From Bacteroidales bacterium (GTDB taxonomy: Bacteria; Bacteroidota; Bacteroidia; Bacteroidales; UBA932): a DNA stretch of 36,626 nt. The position numbers and the translations under genes are program-made. Below the pieces are notes generated by a model. The model was not told the origin of the DNA. It was given only the letters and a program-made list of their open reading frames with translations, and did not search any database. Shown in pieces: positions 15,985 to 24,564 of this stretch. How positions within the stretch are numbered: position 1 is the stretch's first letter; each line of letters begins with the position of its first letter. The stretch is from assembly GCA_024398295.1 (NCBI GenBank), contig JAKSJL010000016.1, forward strand, positions 1 to 36,626, in the 5' to 3' direction.

Positions 15985-16899
15985 ATGAATATGGACTACA
16001 TTTTTCACAGAGGGACGAGCAAGTGGAAACTGGTCTTGCTCATAGGGATCCTGAGCTCCTGCTCGGTCAAGGAGAACAGGTGGATATGCCCCTGTCACCT
16101 GATTTTGAAAGCCCAGAATCCTGCAGATCTGAGCCGCGAAGGAAGCATAGTTCTCACCGTATTTGAAGGAGGAGAAAAGGAACTTTCGCAAGCCTTTTCC
16201 TGGCGGAGCATACGCGATGAAGACTACACCGCGACAGTGTCGAAGGGAGAGAAAAACATGTCCATCATCATGAACAAGGAAAGGTCGTTCATAGTAGGTA
16301 CAGAACTCCGGATCAAGGAGGGTGAGGAGGCGGACAGCCTCTGGGCCAGCTCGGTCAGAGCGTCATGCACTGAGGACGTCTGCACCATCCCTGTCGAGCC
16401 TCGCAAGCAGCACGCCTGTGTCCATCTCGTAATGACAGGATATAAGGCCTCGGACTACCCTTTCGACCTTCGGGTATGCGGGAACACTTGCGGCCTGGAC
16501 CTCCTTAGTCTGAAGCCTATCGAAGGCAGTTTCTGGTTTGATGCTTCGATAAGTCATAAAAGGGCGGAAGAATTCAAACCAGAAGTAAGGCGGCAGATGG
16601 CGAAGTCGGGATTCGACAGCATCTGGGATAGCGCAGAGGTCAAGTACACGTTCATGCTACCCCGTCAGACCTACGACGACGGTGCTGGTCTCTACTTAAA
16701 CCTTTACGATAAATCAACTGCGACAAGTAATTATAAACCAATTAATATTTCACTAGGAAATATCATCTCAAAAGCCGGATATGACTGGAGCGATGCCGAC
16801 TTGAAGGACATATTCATCTCACTTGATTTCATCAGCTCGGAAGGTCAGGTCAGGGTCATGGACTGGGAATCAGGATGGACAGACAGCTTAACGATATAG
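15985..16899 (+). CDS. FimB/Mfa2-family fimbrial anchor subunit
   Basis: 304 residues. ATG 15985 gives a lipoprotein signal with lipobox ILSSC (C26); the frame is open upstream to a TTG at 15901 but that extension lacks a signal. After the lipobox comes the family-typical Cys-rich start (WICPCHLIL), then a two-domain beta protein with FMLPRQTYDD and the closing segment ...KAGYDWSDADLKDIFISLDF...VRVMDWE. Mfa2/FimB proteins sit at the base, anchor fimbriae in the outer membrane and limit length. The family is known; the role here is inferred from similarity and from position after the fimbrillin. Confidence 0.8.
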   Translation: MNMDYIFHRGTSKWKLVLLIGILSSCSVKENRWICPCHLILKAQNPADLSREGSIVLTVFEGGEKELSQAFSWRSIRDEDYTATVSKGEKNMSIIMNKERSFIVGTELRIKEGEEADSLWASSVRASCTEDVCTIPVEPRKQHACVHLVMTGYKASDYPFDLRVCGNTCGLDLLSLKPIEGSFWFDASISHKRAEEFKPEVRRQMAKSGFDSIWDSAEVKYTFMLPRQTYDDGAGLYLNLYDKSTATSNYKPINISLGNIISKAGYDWSDADLKDIFISLDFISSEGQVRVMDWESGWTDSLTI

Positions 16900-16903
16900 C
16901 AAC

Positions 16904-18847
16904 ATGAGAAGAACCATATTAATATTGACTGCAGTAGTCATGGTCATGACAGCTTGCAGCAGAAAAGAGGCACCGGTAGAAAGGTACATGCAAAGAGTCA
17001 CGATGGAGTTCAGGGCAGACTCCATACACGCTTCGACAAAAAGCAGTGTCCTGGGCAGTCCTGACGACGAGTCAAGGATAAACAGTGCCACAGTCATCGC
17101 CAGTGACGAGTATGGCGAAGTGATCAAGGCATACACGGAAAGCAGCAGCGCTGTGCTGGACCTCAAGCCAGGCAGAGACTACACATTCGATGTATTTGTA
17201 AACATGGGAGACATCCGCACTGAGATAGAAAGCCACAGTGAAGCCTCTGCCTACAGGCATGCCGTGTCAAATGAAAGCATTGCCAGAGATGGTCTCCCTA
17301 TGTATGGACGTAAGGAGCTGACCATGACAGCATCCACAAGCAGGATAGTTGTCGACGTAGACCGACTTGTAGCCAGATACGAGCTGAGATTCTCCACGGC
17401 AGGCATCACCAGCGGCACGATGATGGTCAAGGACGTACAGATGAAGAATGTATCAAGGATAGTATCATCAGAGAGTTTCTACGCACACTCAGGGAGCGAA
17501 ATCATTGAGAATGGAGACCACGCCTCCGAGGACGACATACGCCTGATCAACTACGGCCAGAGCGCGTGCTTCTACCTGCCAGAGAACCTCCAGGGGACAG
17601 AGTATGGCATCAGGATACCGAGCGACAAGATACCGACCTACAGCTTCACAGGTGTGAACCCAGAGCTCTGCAGCTATCTGGAGGTAACCTGCAGCTACGC
17701 CATAGCCGGCGGAGAGATGGGAGATGATGTCATATACAGGATGTACCTGGGAGCGAACAGCACCAGCGACTTCAACATCCGCAGGAACACACAGTACAGC
17801 CTGACCCTTCAGCCTATGGACGTGAACCCCGAGCAGCCTTGGTGGAAATGCGAGCCACGCTTCGAGTACGAGAGAGCGCTGGTAGTGTCCCCTGCTGAAG
17901 CATGGCTCAGCGTAGGCGAAAGCCAGCAGTTCCAGGCACATCTGGTCAAGTCGCTACATGGAAGCATACTGGAACAAAGAGAAGTCACTGCTGAGTGCGC
18001 GTGGGATATCACATCAGGAGAGAGCAGCATTATCGGCGAAGGAAACGGTCTTTTCACTGCAGAGGAGGAAGGCACTGCGTACATACAGGCGAATCTCGAC
18101 GAATGGACTTCTGAACTGGTACCTGTGCATGTACAAAGCCGCCAGAAAAGCGTCACCATAGACATCACGGCAAATCCAGGGACATCGACAGTTTACTACA
18201 GCGTACTTGCGGCCAATGATATCGAGCAGGTCAGCTGTTCCTCTTTCGGAAATGTCGGACGAGTCACAAGAACAGTTACGGTATCCAAAGGCTCGGGGCA
18301 TGACATTTTCCACGTGTCCACAAATACCATTTCAAACCAGTCTCGACTCGACTACCTTCTCTATGATGTAGTGATAGATGGAGAGCATTATTTCGGAAAT
18401 GGAGACTTCCAGATCGACTGGTCGGCCCCAGCGGATGAGACGCATGTCATAGTGGTAAATCCAGTCTTCCCATGGAGCAGGTCCTTCACTCTTTACGCCA
18501 CTCCGCCGAATGGACAGAACGGACTCTCTGTCGGTCTTTCATACATAAACAATTCCTATGACATAGAGGCCGACGTTGAGGCTGGACGAGGCGTGTATTT
18601 TCTCACGACAGAGGCAAACTATGGAGTCACGACTTCAGCGTCAAAGGACATACAGGTCTTCGGCGACAAGTTCAAGGTGAGCGGATACAGAGTGTTCGGA
18701 AGCACAGCCCACACGGTAGAAGTATACGCCAACGGAATGAAGGTTTACAGTGGACAGATAGGCACAGAAACCAGTACAAACCGCTTCGAGACGCCAGTTT
18801 TCGAGATGCCGAGCGACAATATGGTGATTACAGTATATTTACGATAA
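16904..18847 (+). CDS. Large fimbrial tip-type lipoprotein (DUF4906-like)
   Basis: 647 residues with lipobox VMTAC (C18), starting 4 nt after the anchor gene. The first half is fimbrillin-like and contains IYRMYLGANSTSDFNIRRNTQYSLTLQ (about 280-306), a signature I associate with DUF4906 proteins of Bacteroidales fimbrial operons. An Ig-like/Big_2-type domain follows (about 325-415: VSPAEAWLSVGESQQFQAHL ... GTAYIQANLD). The C-terminal third is a further beta-rich region ending MPSDNMVITVYLR. By operon position and size it is probably the tip adhesin; the ligand is unknown. Confidence 0.72.
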   Translation: MRRTILILTAVVMVMTACSRKEAPVERYMQRVTMEFRADSIHASTKSSVLGSPDDESRINSATVIASDEYGEVIKAYTESSSAVLDLKPGRDYTFDVFVNMGDIRTEIESHSEASAYRHAVSNESIARDGLPMYGRKELTMTASTSRIVVDVDRLVARYELRFSTAGITSGTMMVKDVQMKNVSRIVSSESFYAHSGSEIIENGDHASEDDIRLINYGQSACFYLPENLQGTEYGIRIPSDKIPTYSFTGVNPELCSYLEVTCSYAIAGGEMGDDVIYRMYLGANSTSDFNIRRNTQYSLTLQPMDVNPEQPWWKCEPRFEYERALVVSPAEAWLSVGESQQFQAHLVKSLHGSILEQREVTAECAWDITSGESSIIGEGNGLFTAEEEGTAYIQANLDEWTSELVPVHVQSRQKSVTIDITANPGTSTVYYSVLAANDIEQVSCSSFGNVGRVTRTVTVSKGSGHDIFHVSTNTISNQSRLDYLLYDVVIDGEHYFGNGDFQIDWSAPADETHVIVVNPVFPWSRSFTLYATPPNGQNGLSVGLSYINNSYDIEADVEAGRGVYFLTTEANYGVTTSASKDIQVFGDKFKVSGYRVFGSTAHTVEVYANGMKVYSGQIGTETSTNRFETPVFEMPSDNMVITVYLR

Positions 18848-18965
18848 TTTGGAGTTTAGATAATTTTAAATCAGTGTATTTAATAATAATGTTTTACATA
18901 GTAACATTTATGTTAAGCTTAATTAAAGCCCCATTTTGATGCAAAATCGACACATTTGGGCACAG

Positions 18966-18994
18966 AAAAAGGCACGAGTGACATCGTGCCTTTT
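18966..18994. terminator. Bidirectional terminator after the fimbrial block
   Basis: The 11-bp perfect stem AAAAGGCACGA/TCGTGCCTTTT (18967-18977 with 18984-18994) has a 6-nt loop and A/T runs on both flanks. It lies between the converging DUF4906-like gene and the dehydrogenase gene. Confidence 0.85.
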
Positions 18995-19016
18995 GAGATG
19001 TATTTTCGAGACGAAA

Positions 19017-21842
19017 CTATCTGAGAGATTTCGTATGTTCGTTCACAAGATAGACGATAGAGATGTAAGGAATTCCCGAATTTGTAGCGAGTCCTATCTC
19101 GCAGGTACGGCTGTTTGAGTAGCCGTACTTCACGCCAGCCTTCTCCAGCTGAGGACGAAGTTTTCTGAGTGCATGCTTGTTCAGCTCCGGGTTCGTCATA
19201 CCCTTGTCTCCGGCAAATCCACAGCACCCTACTCCCTCTGGAACGATGACATTCGACGAGCAGAGTTTGGCCAGATTCAGAAGCGTACCATCCAGCTTCA
19301 TAAGCCTGGTCGAACAGGTAGTATGAATGGCCACAGGCTCCGAAGTCTGGACGAACTCAAGGCGATCGCGGAGGAACTTCCAGATAAACTCTGCTGGCTC
19401 GTAGAGCTTCATCTTGGAGATGCCAAGCTTCATCCTGTGAAGGCAAGGACTCTGGTCACAGAGCACCGGCCATCTGCCATGCTCGGAAGCCTCCCACAGG
19501 GCATCTTCAAGCTCACGGAGCTTCTTCTCTGCCAGATCAGGCATACCCTTGCTCTCCCATATGGTTCCACAGCAGAGAGAATCCTTGTTCTCAGGGAAAA
19601 TGACATCATATCCTGCCTTCTTCAGCAGATCCACGGTCTCTTCCACAAGTGCACGCTTCTTCTCACTACCCTTTGGCAAACCCATCATCTGATTAAAGCA
19701 GCTCGGGAAGTAAACCACCTTAAGTGGTTCATTAGAAACAAGTTCCAGATTCTTAGGAATCCTATACGCACGTGGCATGGATGGAGTCCAGAGTGGGATG
19801 CCCAGCTTATGAAGACCACGGCAGGTAGCGCTCATCGCCTCGGTACCAAGCACTGTCTGGCCGACATAAGCCATACCCAGAACGGCACGGATACCATTCT
19901 TCGTGAGAGCGAAGTGGTCAGCGGCGAATGCCCAGGTGGCGCTGGCCGCGCCTGACCTTCTGAGCTCATGTGTCATATCAGCTACATTGATACCCATAGG
20001 GCATGATGTAGAGCACAGGCCATCACCTGCGCACGTCTTCTCTCCGAGATAGACGTACTGCTTGCGCAGCTCCTTGAGACGCGCCTGCGACTCGGCATCG
20101 CCGAGCGCCTGAAGGCGCGCCATCTCGCGCTGCGCCACGATCCTCGTACGAGACGAGAGCGACAGGCCACACGACACGCAGTTCACCTCACAGAAGCCGC
20201 ACTCGATGCACTTGTTTATCTTCTTGTACGCCTCCATGGTTTCCTCCGACGCGCCCGGAGCCGGGCTCAGCACCGGAAGGGCCTTGAAGTCACGTATATA
20301 GCACTCTGGATCATCATTGAAGATAACACCAGGATTAAGAAGTCCTTCTGGGTCAAACGCCTTCTTTATGCGCTGCATCACGCTGAAAGCAGCCTCTCCC
20401 CACTCGTACTTGACGAATGGAGCCATGTTTCGGCCAGTACCATGCTCAGCCTTGAGCGAGCCATCGTACTTCTCCACCACCATCTGCGCTACATCCTGAA
20501 TCATGTCCTTATACCTCTGGACTTCCTTATCCGAATCAAACGCCTGGTTTATGATGAAATGGAAGTTGCCCTCAAGGGCGTGGCCATAGATGCACGAGTC
20601 ATCGTAGCCATGCCTGTCCAGCAGGTCAGAAAGGTCGGCTGTAGCCTCAGGAAGGTTCTCTATATGGAAGGCAATGTCCTCGATAAGACAAGTGGTTCCC
20701 TGCTTGCGCATACCTCCCACTGTAGGGAAGATACCTGAGCGGATCGCCCAGTACTTCGAGGTCTCTGCAGGATCGGAGGTGAAACGGACTGGGATGAAGG
20801 TGTTGAACGGCTTCACCGCCTCCACGACCTCAGCCACCTTCTGCTCAAGCTCAGATGCGCTCTGAGCCTGTACCTCGGTCAGCACAGCCGTAAGGCCTTC
20901 GCCCGTGGTGTCATGCACCGACGCCAGCGAGCGCCAGTCCAGCAGCTCTGCCGCAGCCACGCCCAGCGGGCGCATCGCCACCACGGCCCTCGCGGCCTCC
21001 TTGATGTCGCTGAAGTAGATCATCGCGCTGGCCTTGAACGGAGCCACAGGAAGAGTGTCCATCGTGACCTCACTCATGAAGCCCAGAGTACCTTCCGAAC
21101 CCACCATCAGATGGGCGATTATATCGAACGGATCGGAGAATCTCACAAGCGGGAGAAGGTTCAGACCCGTCACATTCTTTATCGAATACTTGTAGTTGAT
21201 CCTGTCCAGCAAAGCCTTGTCCGCAAGCACCTCATCACGAAGCTTAACTATCTCATCGATAAGCTTTCCGTGGCTCTGAGCGAAAGCTTCTCTTGAAGCC
21301 TTATCCGCAGTATCAAGCACAGTTCCGTCGGCAAATACTATGCGGCACGAGGTCATCATCCTGTCTGAGTTCGCATGGATTCCGCAGCACATGCCGGAGG
21401 CATTGTTCATGACGATACCGCCCACCATACAGCTGCCGATAGATGCCGGATCAGGTCCGAACTTACGCCCGTATGGAGCGAGTATCTTGTTTACCTGAGC
21501 GCCCACTATACCAGGCTGCAGGGTGATGCTCTCCCCTTCCGCATGCACGGTATATTTCTCCCAATTCTTGCCTGCCACCACCAGGATGCTCTCGCTGATG
21601 GACTGGCCAGAAAGGCTGGTACCGGCGGCGCGGAAGGTCACAGGAAGATGCCTTGCCGACGCCTCCTTGAGTATGCGCGAGACCTCCTCCTCACTGCTTG
21701 AGCGGATGACTATCTGCGGCGTCTCCCTATAGAAGCCGGCGTCTGTGCCCCACGCCAGACGACGGAGGCTGTCTGTATAAATGCGGTCCTTCGGAATGAA
21801 GGAGCCAATGGAATCAAGAAAACTTGTGTACTGGGCGTTCAT
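19017..21842 (-). CDS. Fused FAD/Fe-S 2-hydroxyacid dehydrogenase (Dld-II/GlcD-GlpC type)
   Basis: 941 residues combining what are often separate subunits. Residues ~40-180 are an FAD_binding_4 (VAO/PCMH) domain with GTSLSGQS and GGIVMNNASGM. Residues ~215-510 form the FAD-oxidase C-terminal domain (KNVTGLNLLPLV, HALEGNFH, KAEHGTGRNMAPFV, DPEGLLNPG). Residues ~545-615 are a ferredoxin-like Fe-S domain: C545-x2-C548-x2-C551-x3-C555 and a second set C604-x5-C610-x3-C614. The remainder carries two CCG domains (FPSCFN...CCGT; HTTCS...GCCGFAGDKG). Such proteins oxidise D-lactate or related 2-hydroxyacids and pass electrons to the respiratory chain; the exact substrate is not decided. It is monocistronic, with promoter TATTTTTG. 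Confidence 0.9.
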   Translation of the reverse strand: MNAQYTSFLDSIGSFIPKDRIYTDSLRRLAWGTDAGFYRETPQIVIRSSSEEEVSRILKEASARHLPVTFRAAGTSLSGQSISESILVVAGKNWEKYTVHAEGESITLQPGIVGAQVNKILAPYGRKFGPDPASIGSCMVGGIVMNNASGMCCGIHANSDRMMTSCRIVFADGTVLDTADKASREAFAQSHGKLIDEIVKLRDEVLADKALLDRINYKYSIKNVTGLNLLPLVRFSDPFDIIAHLMVGSEGTLGFMSEVTMDTLPVAPFKASAMIYFSDIKEAARAVVAMRPLGVAAAELLDWRSLASVHDTTGEGLTAVLTEVQAQSASELEQKVAEVVEAVKPFNTFIPVRFTSDPAETSKYWAIRSGIFPTVGGMRKQGTTCLIEDIAFHIENLPEATADLSDLLDRHGYDDSCIYGHALEGNFHFIINQAFDSDKEVQRYKDMIQDVAQMVVEKYDGSLKAEHGTGRNMAPFVKYEWGEAAFSVMQRIKKAFDPEGLLNPGVIFNDDPECYIRDFKALPVLSPAPGASEETMEAYKKINKCIECGFCEVNCVSCGLSLSSRTRIVAQREMARLQALGDAESQARLKELRKQYVYLGEKTCAGDGLCSTSCPMGINVADMTHELRRSGAASATWAFAADHFALTKNGIRAVLGMAYVGQTVLGTEAMSATCRGLHKLGIPLWTPSMPRAYRIPKNLELVSNEPLKVVYFPSCFNQMMGLPKGSEKKRALVEETVDLLKKAGYDVIFPENKDSLCCGTIWESKGMPDLAEKKLRELEDALWEASEHGRWPVLCDQSPCLHRMKLGISKMKLYEPAEFIWKFLRDRLEFVQTSEPVAIHTTCSTRLMKLDGTLLNLAKLCSSNVIVPEGVGCCGFAGDKGMTNPELNKHALRKLRPQLEKAGVKYGYSNSRTCEIGLATNSGIPYISIVYLVNEHTKSLR

Positions 21843-21870
21843 TATTCACCATTTTAGGTCAATGTATATG

Positions 21871-21878
21871 CAAAAATA
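21871..21878 (-). promoter_or_regulatory. Promoter -7 box of the dehydrogenase gene
   Basis: On the minus strand it reads TATTTTTG, 28 nt upstream of the ATG at 21842. It is divergent from the thioesterase promoter, 22 nt apart. Confidence 0.55.
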
Positions 21879-21900
21879 AGATTTTTTACCGATTTTGAGC

Positions 21901-21908
21901 TATCTTTG
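21901..21908 (+). promoter_or_regulatory. Promoter -7 box of the thioesterase-glycosidase pair
   Basis: TATCTTTG lies 22 nt upstream of the thioesterase ATG. Confidence 0.65.
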
Positions 21909-21930
21909 AACACTAATATAACATATACAT

Positions 21931-22332
21931 ATGGAAACTTTCAAGCGCAAGATCAAGTACTATGAGTGCGACAGAATGGGCGTCACTCATCATTCAAACT
22001 ATATCAGGATCATGGAGGAGACCAGAATCGACGCATTGGATCAGATGGGCTATGGCTTCGAGAAGATGGAAGCCGAGGGCATTGTCTCTCCTGTAGTGAG
22101 CGTAAGCGTGGACTATAAGCGTACCACGACCTTCCAGGACCTCATCGAGGTGGAGCTGAAGGTGCTGGAGATGAGCGCGCTCAAGCTCAAGTTTGGATAC
22201 ACCATGAAGCGCGATGGAAAGGTGGTATGCACTGCATCAAGCACTCATTGCTTCATCGGCGCTGACGGCCGCCCTATCATCATAGAGAACACACATCCAC
22301 AGCTTTACGCTGCCCTTAAGGAGTTGATGTAA
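21931..22332 (+). CDS. Hotdog-fold acyl-CoA thioesterase (YbgC/FadM type)
   Basis: A 133-residue single hotdog domain. The catalytic signature ECDRMGVTHHSNYIRIMEE spans about residues 12-30, with D14 the expected nucleophile/base and the HxNY helix following. Members hydrolyse acyl-CoA or acyl-ACP thioesters; acyl preference cannot be read from the sequence. Its TAA stop shares the final A with the ATG of the next gene (TAATG), so the two are translationally coupled, although the biochemical link with a glycosidase is unclear. Confidence 0.88.
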   Translation: METFKRKIKYYECDRMGVTHHSNYIRIMEETRIDALDQMGYGFEKMEAEGIVSPVVSVSVDYKRTTTFQDLIEVELKVLEMSALKLKFGYTMKRDGKVVCTASSTHCFIGADGRPIIIENTHPQLYAALKELM

Positions 22333-23177
22333 TGAGAAGGCTAGCCATCACCCTTTTGGGTATTGCAGCGTGCCTGACACTGCATGCTCAGCCATCACAG
22401 AAGGACTCATTGGCATTCATCGGCGCCGACTGGCACTGGGTGGACCTCGGGAAGGGCGCTCAGGCAGGATGCGCGCAGTTCCAGATGTTCGGAAGGACAG
22501 AGACCATCTCCATAGTGAAGTATCCTGCCCGCAAGCATCGCACAAGCATCATCCATGCGCCGGCAGCGCAGGCCGGGAAGACAAACATCCTCGCGGAAAA
22601 GGAAGGAGCGAAGGCAGCTATCAATGGCAGTTATTTCAATGTCCGCGCCCTCACCCCTGTCACCTTCATGGTGCTCGACCACGAGATCATTTCCACGAAT
22701 CCAAAGAATGAGTCATTCCGTTCAAATGCCCTCATGGGCTTCAGGAGGAAGCATAGCCGCATGGCTGAGTTCATCCCATACGACACCCTCTTGAACGACA
22801 GCTATGCGAAGAGATATCACAGTTGCATCGTGTCAGGACCACTGCTTGTAAAGGACGGAAAAGAGACCGAAAATGACTTAAAGTCCAGCTTTAATGCGAC
22901 TAATCATCCGCGCTCACTCATAGGCGTTGACGCGAAGAAAAATTTCTACTTCATCGTCGTGGATGGAAGATTCCCTGGCCAGGCAGAAGGAGCATCAGTC
23001 GTAGAGCTGCAGGCCATCTGCCGCTACCTCGGCATAACCGACGCGATGAACCTCGACGGAGGTGGTTCATCGACGCTCTGGGCCGAGAAGACAGGCATCC
23101 TCAACTACCCTTATGACAACAAGACTTACGATCACGAAGGCATGAGGACAGTACCGAACATCATCATCATGAAATAA
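22332..23177 (+). CDS. Secreted phosphodiester glycosidase-family protein (NAGPA domain)
   Basis: 281 residues with a Sec signal peptide cleaved after about residue 19 (CLTLHA-QPS). The NAGPA fold is shown by AINGSYFNV (about 96-104), HPRSLIGVD, the VVDGRFPGQAEGAS segment and the strongly conserved MNLDGGGSSTLW. The family includes the lysosomal uncovering enzyme, which removes GlcNAc from phosphodiesters; many bacterial members act on cell-wall or polysaccharide phosphodiesters. Here the protein is probably periplasmic; the substrate is unknown. Confidence 0.87.
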   Translation: MRRLAITLLGIAACLTLHAQPSQKDSLAFIGADWHWVDLGKGAQAGCAQFQMFGRTETISIVKYPARKHRTSIIHAPAAQAGKTNILAEKEGAKAAINGSYFNVRALTPVTFMVLDHEIISTNPKNESFRSNALMGFRRKHSRMAEFIPYDTLLNDSYAKRYHSCIVSGPLLVKDGKETENDLKSSFNATNHPRSLIGVDAKKNFYFIVVDGRFPGQAEGASVVELQAICRYLGITDAMNLDGGGSSTLWAEKTGILNYPYDNKTYDHEGMRTVPNIIIMK

Positions 23178-23207
23178 AAAAATGGCATCCCGCAAAAGGA
23201 TGCCATT
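23176..23207. terminator. Terminator between glycosidase and lpdA
   Basis: The perfect 10-bp stem AATGGCATCC/GGATGCCATT (23181-23190 with 23198-23207) has a run of seven A's at 23176-23182. It gives a strong U-run for lpdA on the minus strand and a weaker one on the plus strand. Confidence 0.8.
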
Positions 23208-23230
23208 ATCATTTTATGCAAGTCGTCTGG

Positions 23231-24562
23231 CTAAGAGTGAGCCGCTGCCTGGATCACCTCCCCCAGGGTCGGGTGAGCGTGAATGATACTCTGCAGCTCA
23301 GTGAGCGTAGCCTTCTTCGCCATGAGGGCGGCGACCTCCTGCACGATATCTGCCGAATGCGGGCCGAACAGATGGCAGCCAAGTATCTCGCCATCCTGAG
23401 CATCCACTATCACCTTGCAGAAGCCCTCTGTGCTGTCCATTGAGACAGCTTTACCATTGGCACGGAAGAAGGACTTCAGGCACTTGATGGAAAGCCCCAT
23501 CTCCTTGCACTGCTCCTCGCTCATGCCGACTGTGGCAGCCTCTGGCATGGTGAAGACAGCAGCAGGCACGATGTCGAAGTCAATGCTGTCGCTCTGCCCG
23601 CAGATGTGGTTCAGCGCCCTGAGGCCCTGGAAAGTGGCCACATGAGCCAGCATGAGGCCTCCGGTGATGTCGCCTACGGCATAGATGCCAGGCACCGAGG
23701 TCTGCATGTTCTCGTCCACCACGATACCGCGGCGAGTGAAGTCAATGCCTACCTCTGAGAGGTTCAGTGACTCGAGGTTCGCCCTACGGCCCACAGCCAT
23801 GAGCACGCAGTCGCCTTCTGCCTCGCACTCCTTGTCCTTCTTCAGGTACTTTACCTTTAGGCCTTCCTCGATGGAAGTCACCTGAGCCTGGGTCTCAATG
23901 GTTATGCCTCTCTTGCCAAGAGCCTGCTTGAGGCGCTTCGACAGGTCGGAGTCAAACCTCGGGAGGATATCCTTGGCGTACTCAAGTACAGTCACCTCAG
24001 AGCCGAAAGCCTTGAAGATGGACGCGAACTCGAGGCCTATCACACCACCACCGATAACTATCAGCCTTTCAGGTATTTCCGTCATGTCGAGTATCTCCTT
24101 GGAGGTCACGACACCCGGAAGGTCGATGCCCGGAATAGGCAGGAATGATGATACTGAGCCCGTGGCAATGATGATGTAGTCTCCCTCGATCTCGTGATCA
24201 TTGACCACCACTGTGTGCGCATCCTTGATGGACGCGCGGCCGGTGACAAGCGAGATGAGCTTATGCTTCATGAGCGAGTCCACACCCATACGCAGCTGCT
24301 CGACCACGGCTTCCTTGCGCTCAGCCACCTTCGAGAAATCGAAGGTTACCGAGCCCTCGGCGATGCCGTGCTCTCCCGCCCTGCTGATCTCCTCGACCAG
24401 CTCTGCGTAATGGCAGAAGGTCTTCGTCGGGATGCATCCCTCGTTGAGGCAAGTGCCTCCGAGAGGTCCTTCAGTGACTATCGTCACCTCGATCCCTCTC
24501 TTTGCGGCCTCCACGGCGGTCTCATAACCGCCGGGGCCCGCACCTATGATAATGATTCTCAT
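23231..24562 (-). CDS. lpdA: Dihydrolipoyl dehydrogenase (E3 / L protein)
   Basis: A 443-residue flavoprotein that reoxidises dihydrolipoyl groups with NAD+. It shows the FAD GxGxxG (IIGAGPGGYE, 6-15), the redox disulfide GGTCLNEGCIPTK (C38, C43), the NAD-binding GGGVIGLE, the GDITGG FAD motif, and the catalytic His near the C-terminus (HAHPTLGE). As the last gene of the gcv cluster, 2 nt after gcvPB, it is best read as the L protein of the glycine cleavage system. It could also serve 2-oxoacid dehydrogenases. Confidence 0.95.
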   Translation of the reverse strand: MRIIIIGAGPGGYETAVEAAKRGIEVTIVTEGPLGGTCLNEGCIPTKTFCHYAELVEEISRAGEHGIAEGSVTFDFSKVAERKEAVVEQLRMGVDSLMKHKLISLVTGRASIKDAHTVVVNDHEIEGDYIIIATGSVSSFLPIPGIDLPGVVTSKEILDMTEIPERLIVIGGGVIGLEFASIFKAFGSEVTVLEYAKDILPRFDSDLSKRLKQALGKRGITIETQAQVTSIEEGLKVKYLKKDKECEAEGDCVLMAVGRRANLESLNLSEVGIDFTRRGIVVDENMQTSVPGIYAVGDITGGLMLAHVATFQGLRALNHICGQSDSIDFDIVPAAVFTMPEAATVGMSEEQCKEMGLSIKCLKSFFRANGKAVSMDSTEGFCKVIVDAQDGEILGCHLFGPHSADIVQEVAALMAKKATLTELQSIIHAHPTLGEVIQAAAHS

Positions 24563-24564
24563 GT

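Noticed and set aside
19173-19955. 260-residue plus-strand open frame
   Set aside because: Antisense to the CCG and Fe-S regions of the dehydrogenase, where the motif-rich minus-strand frame is clearly coding.
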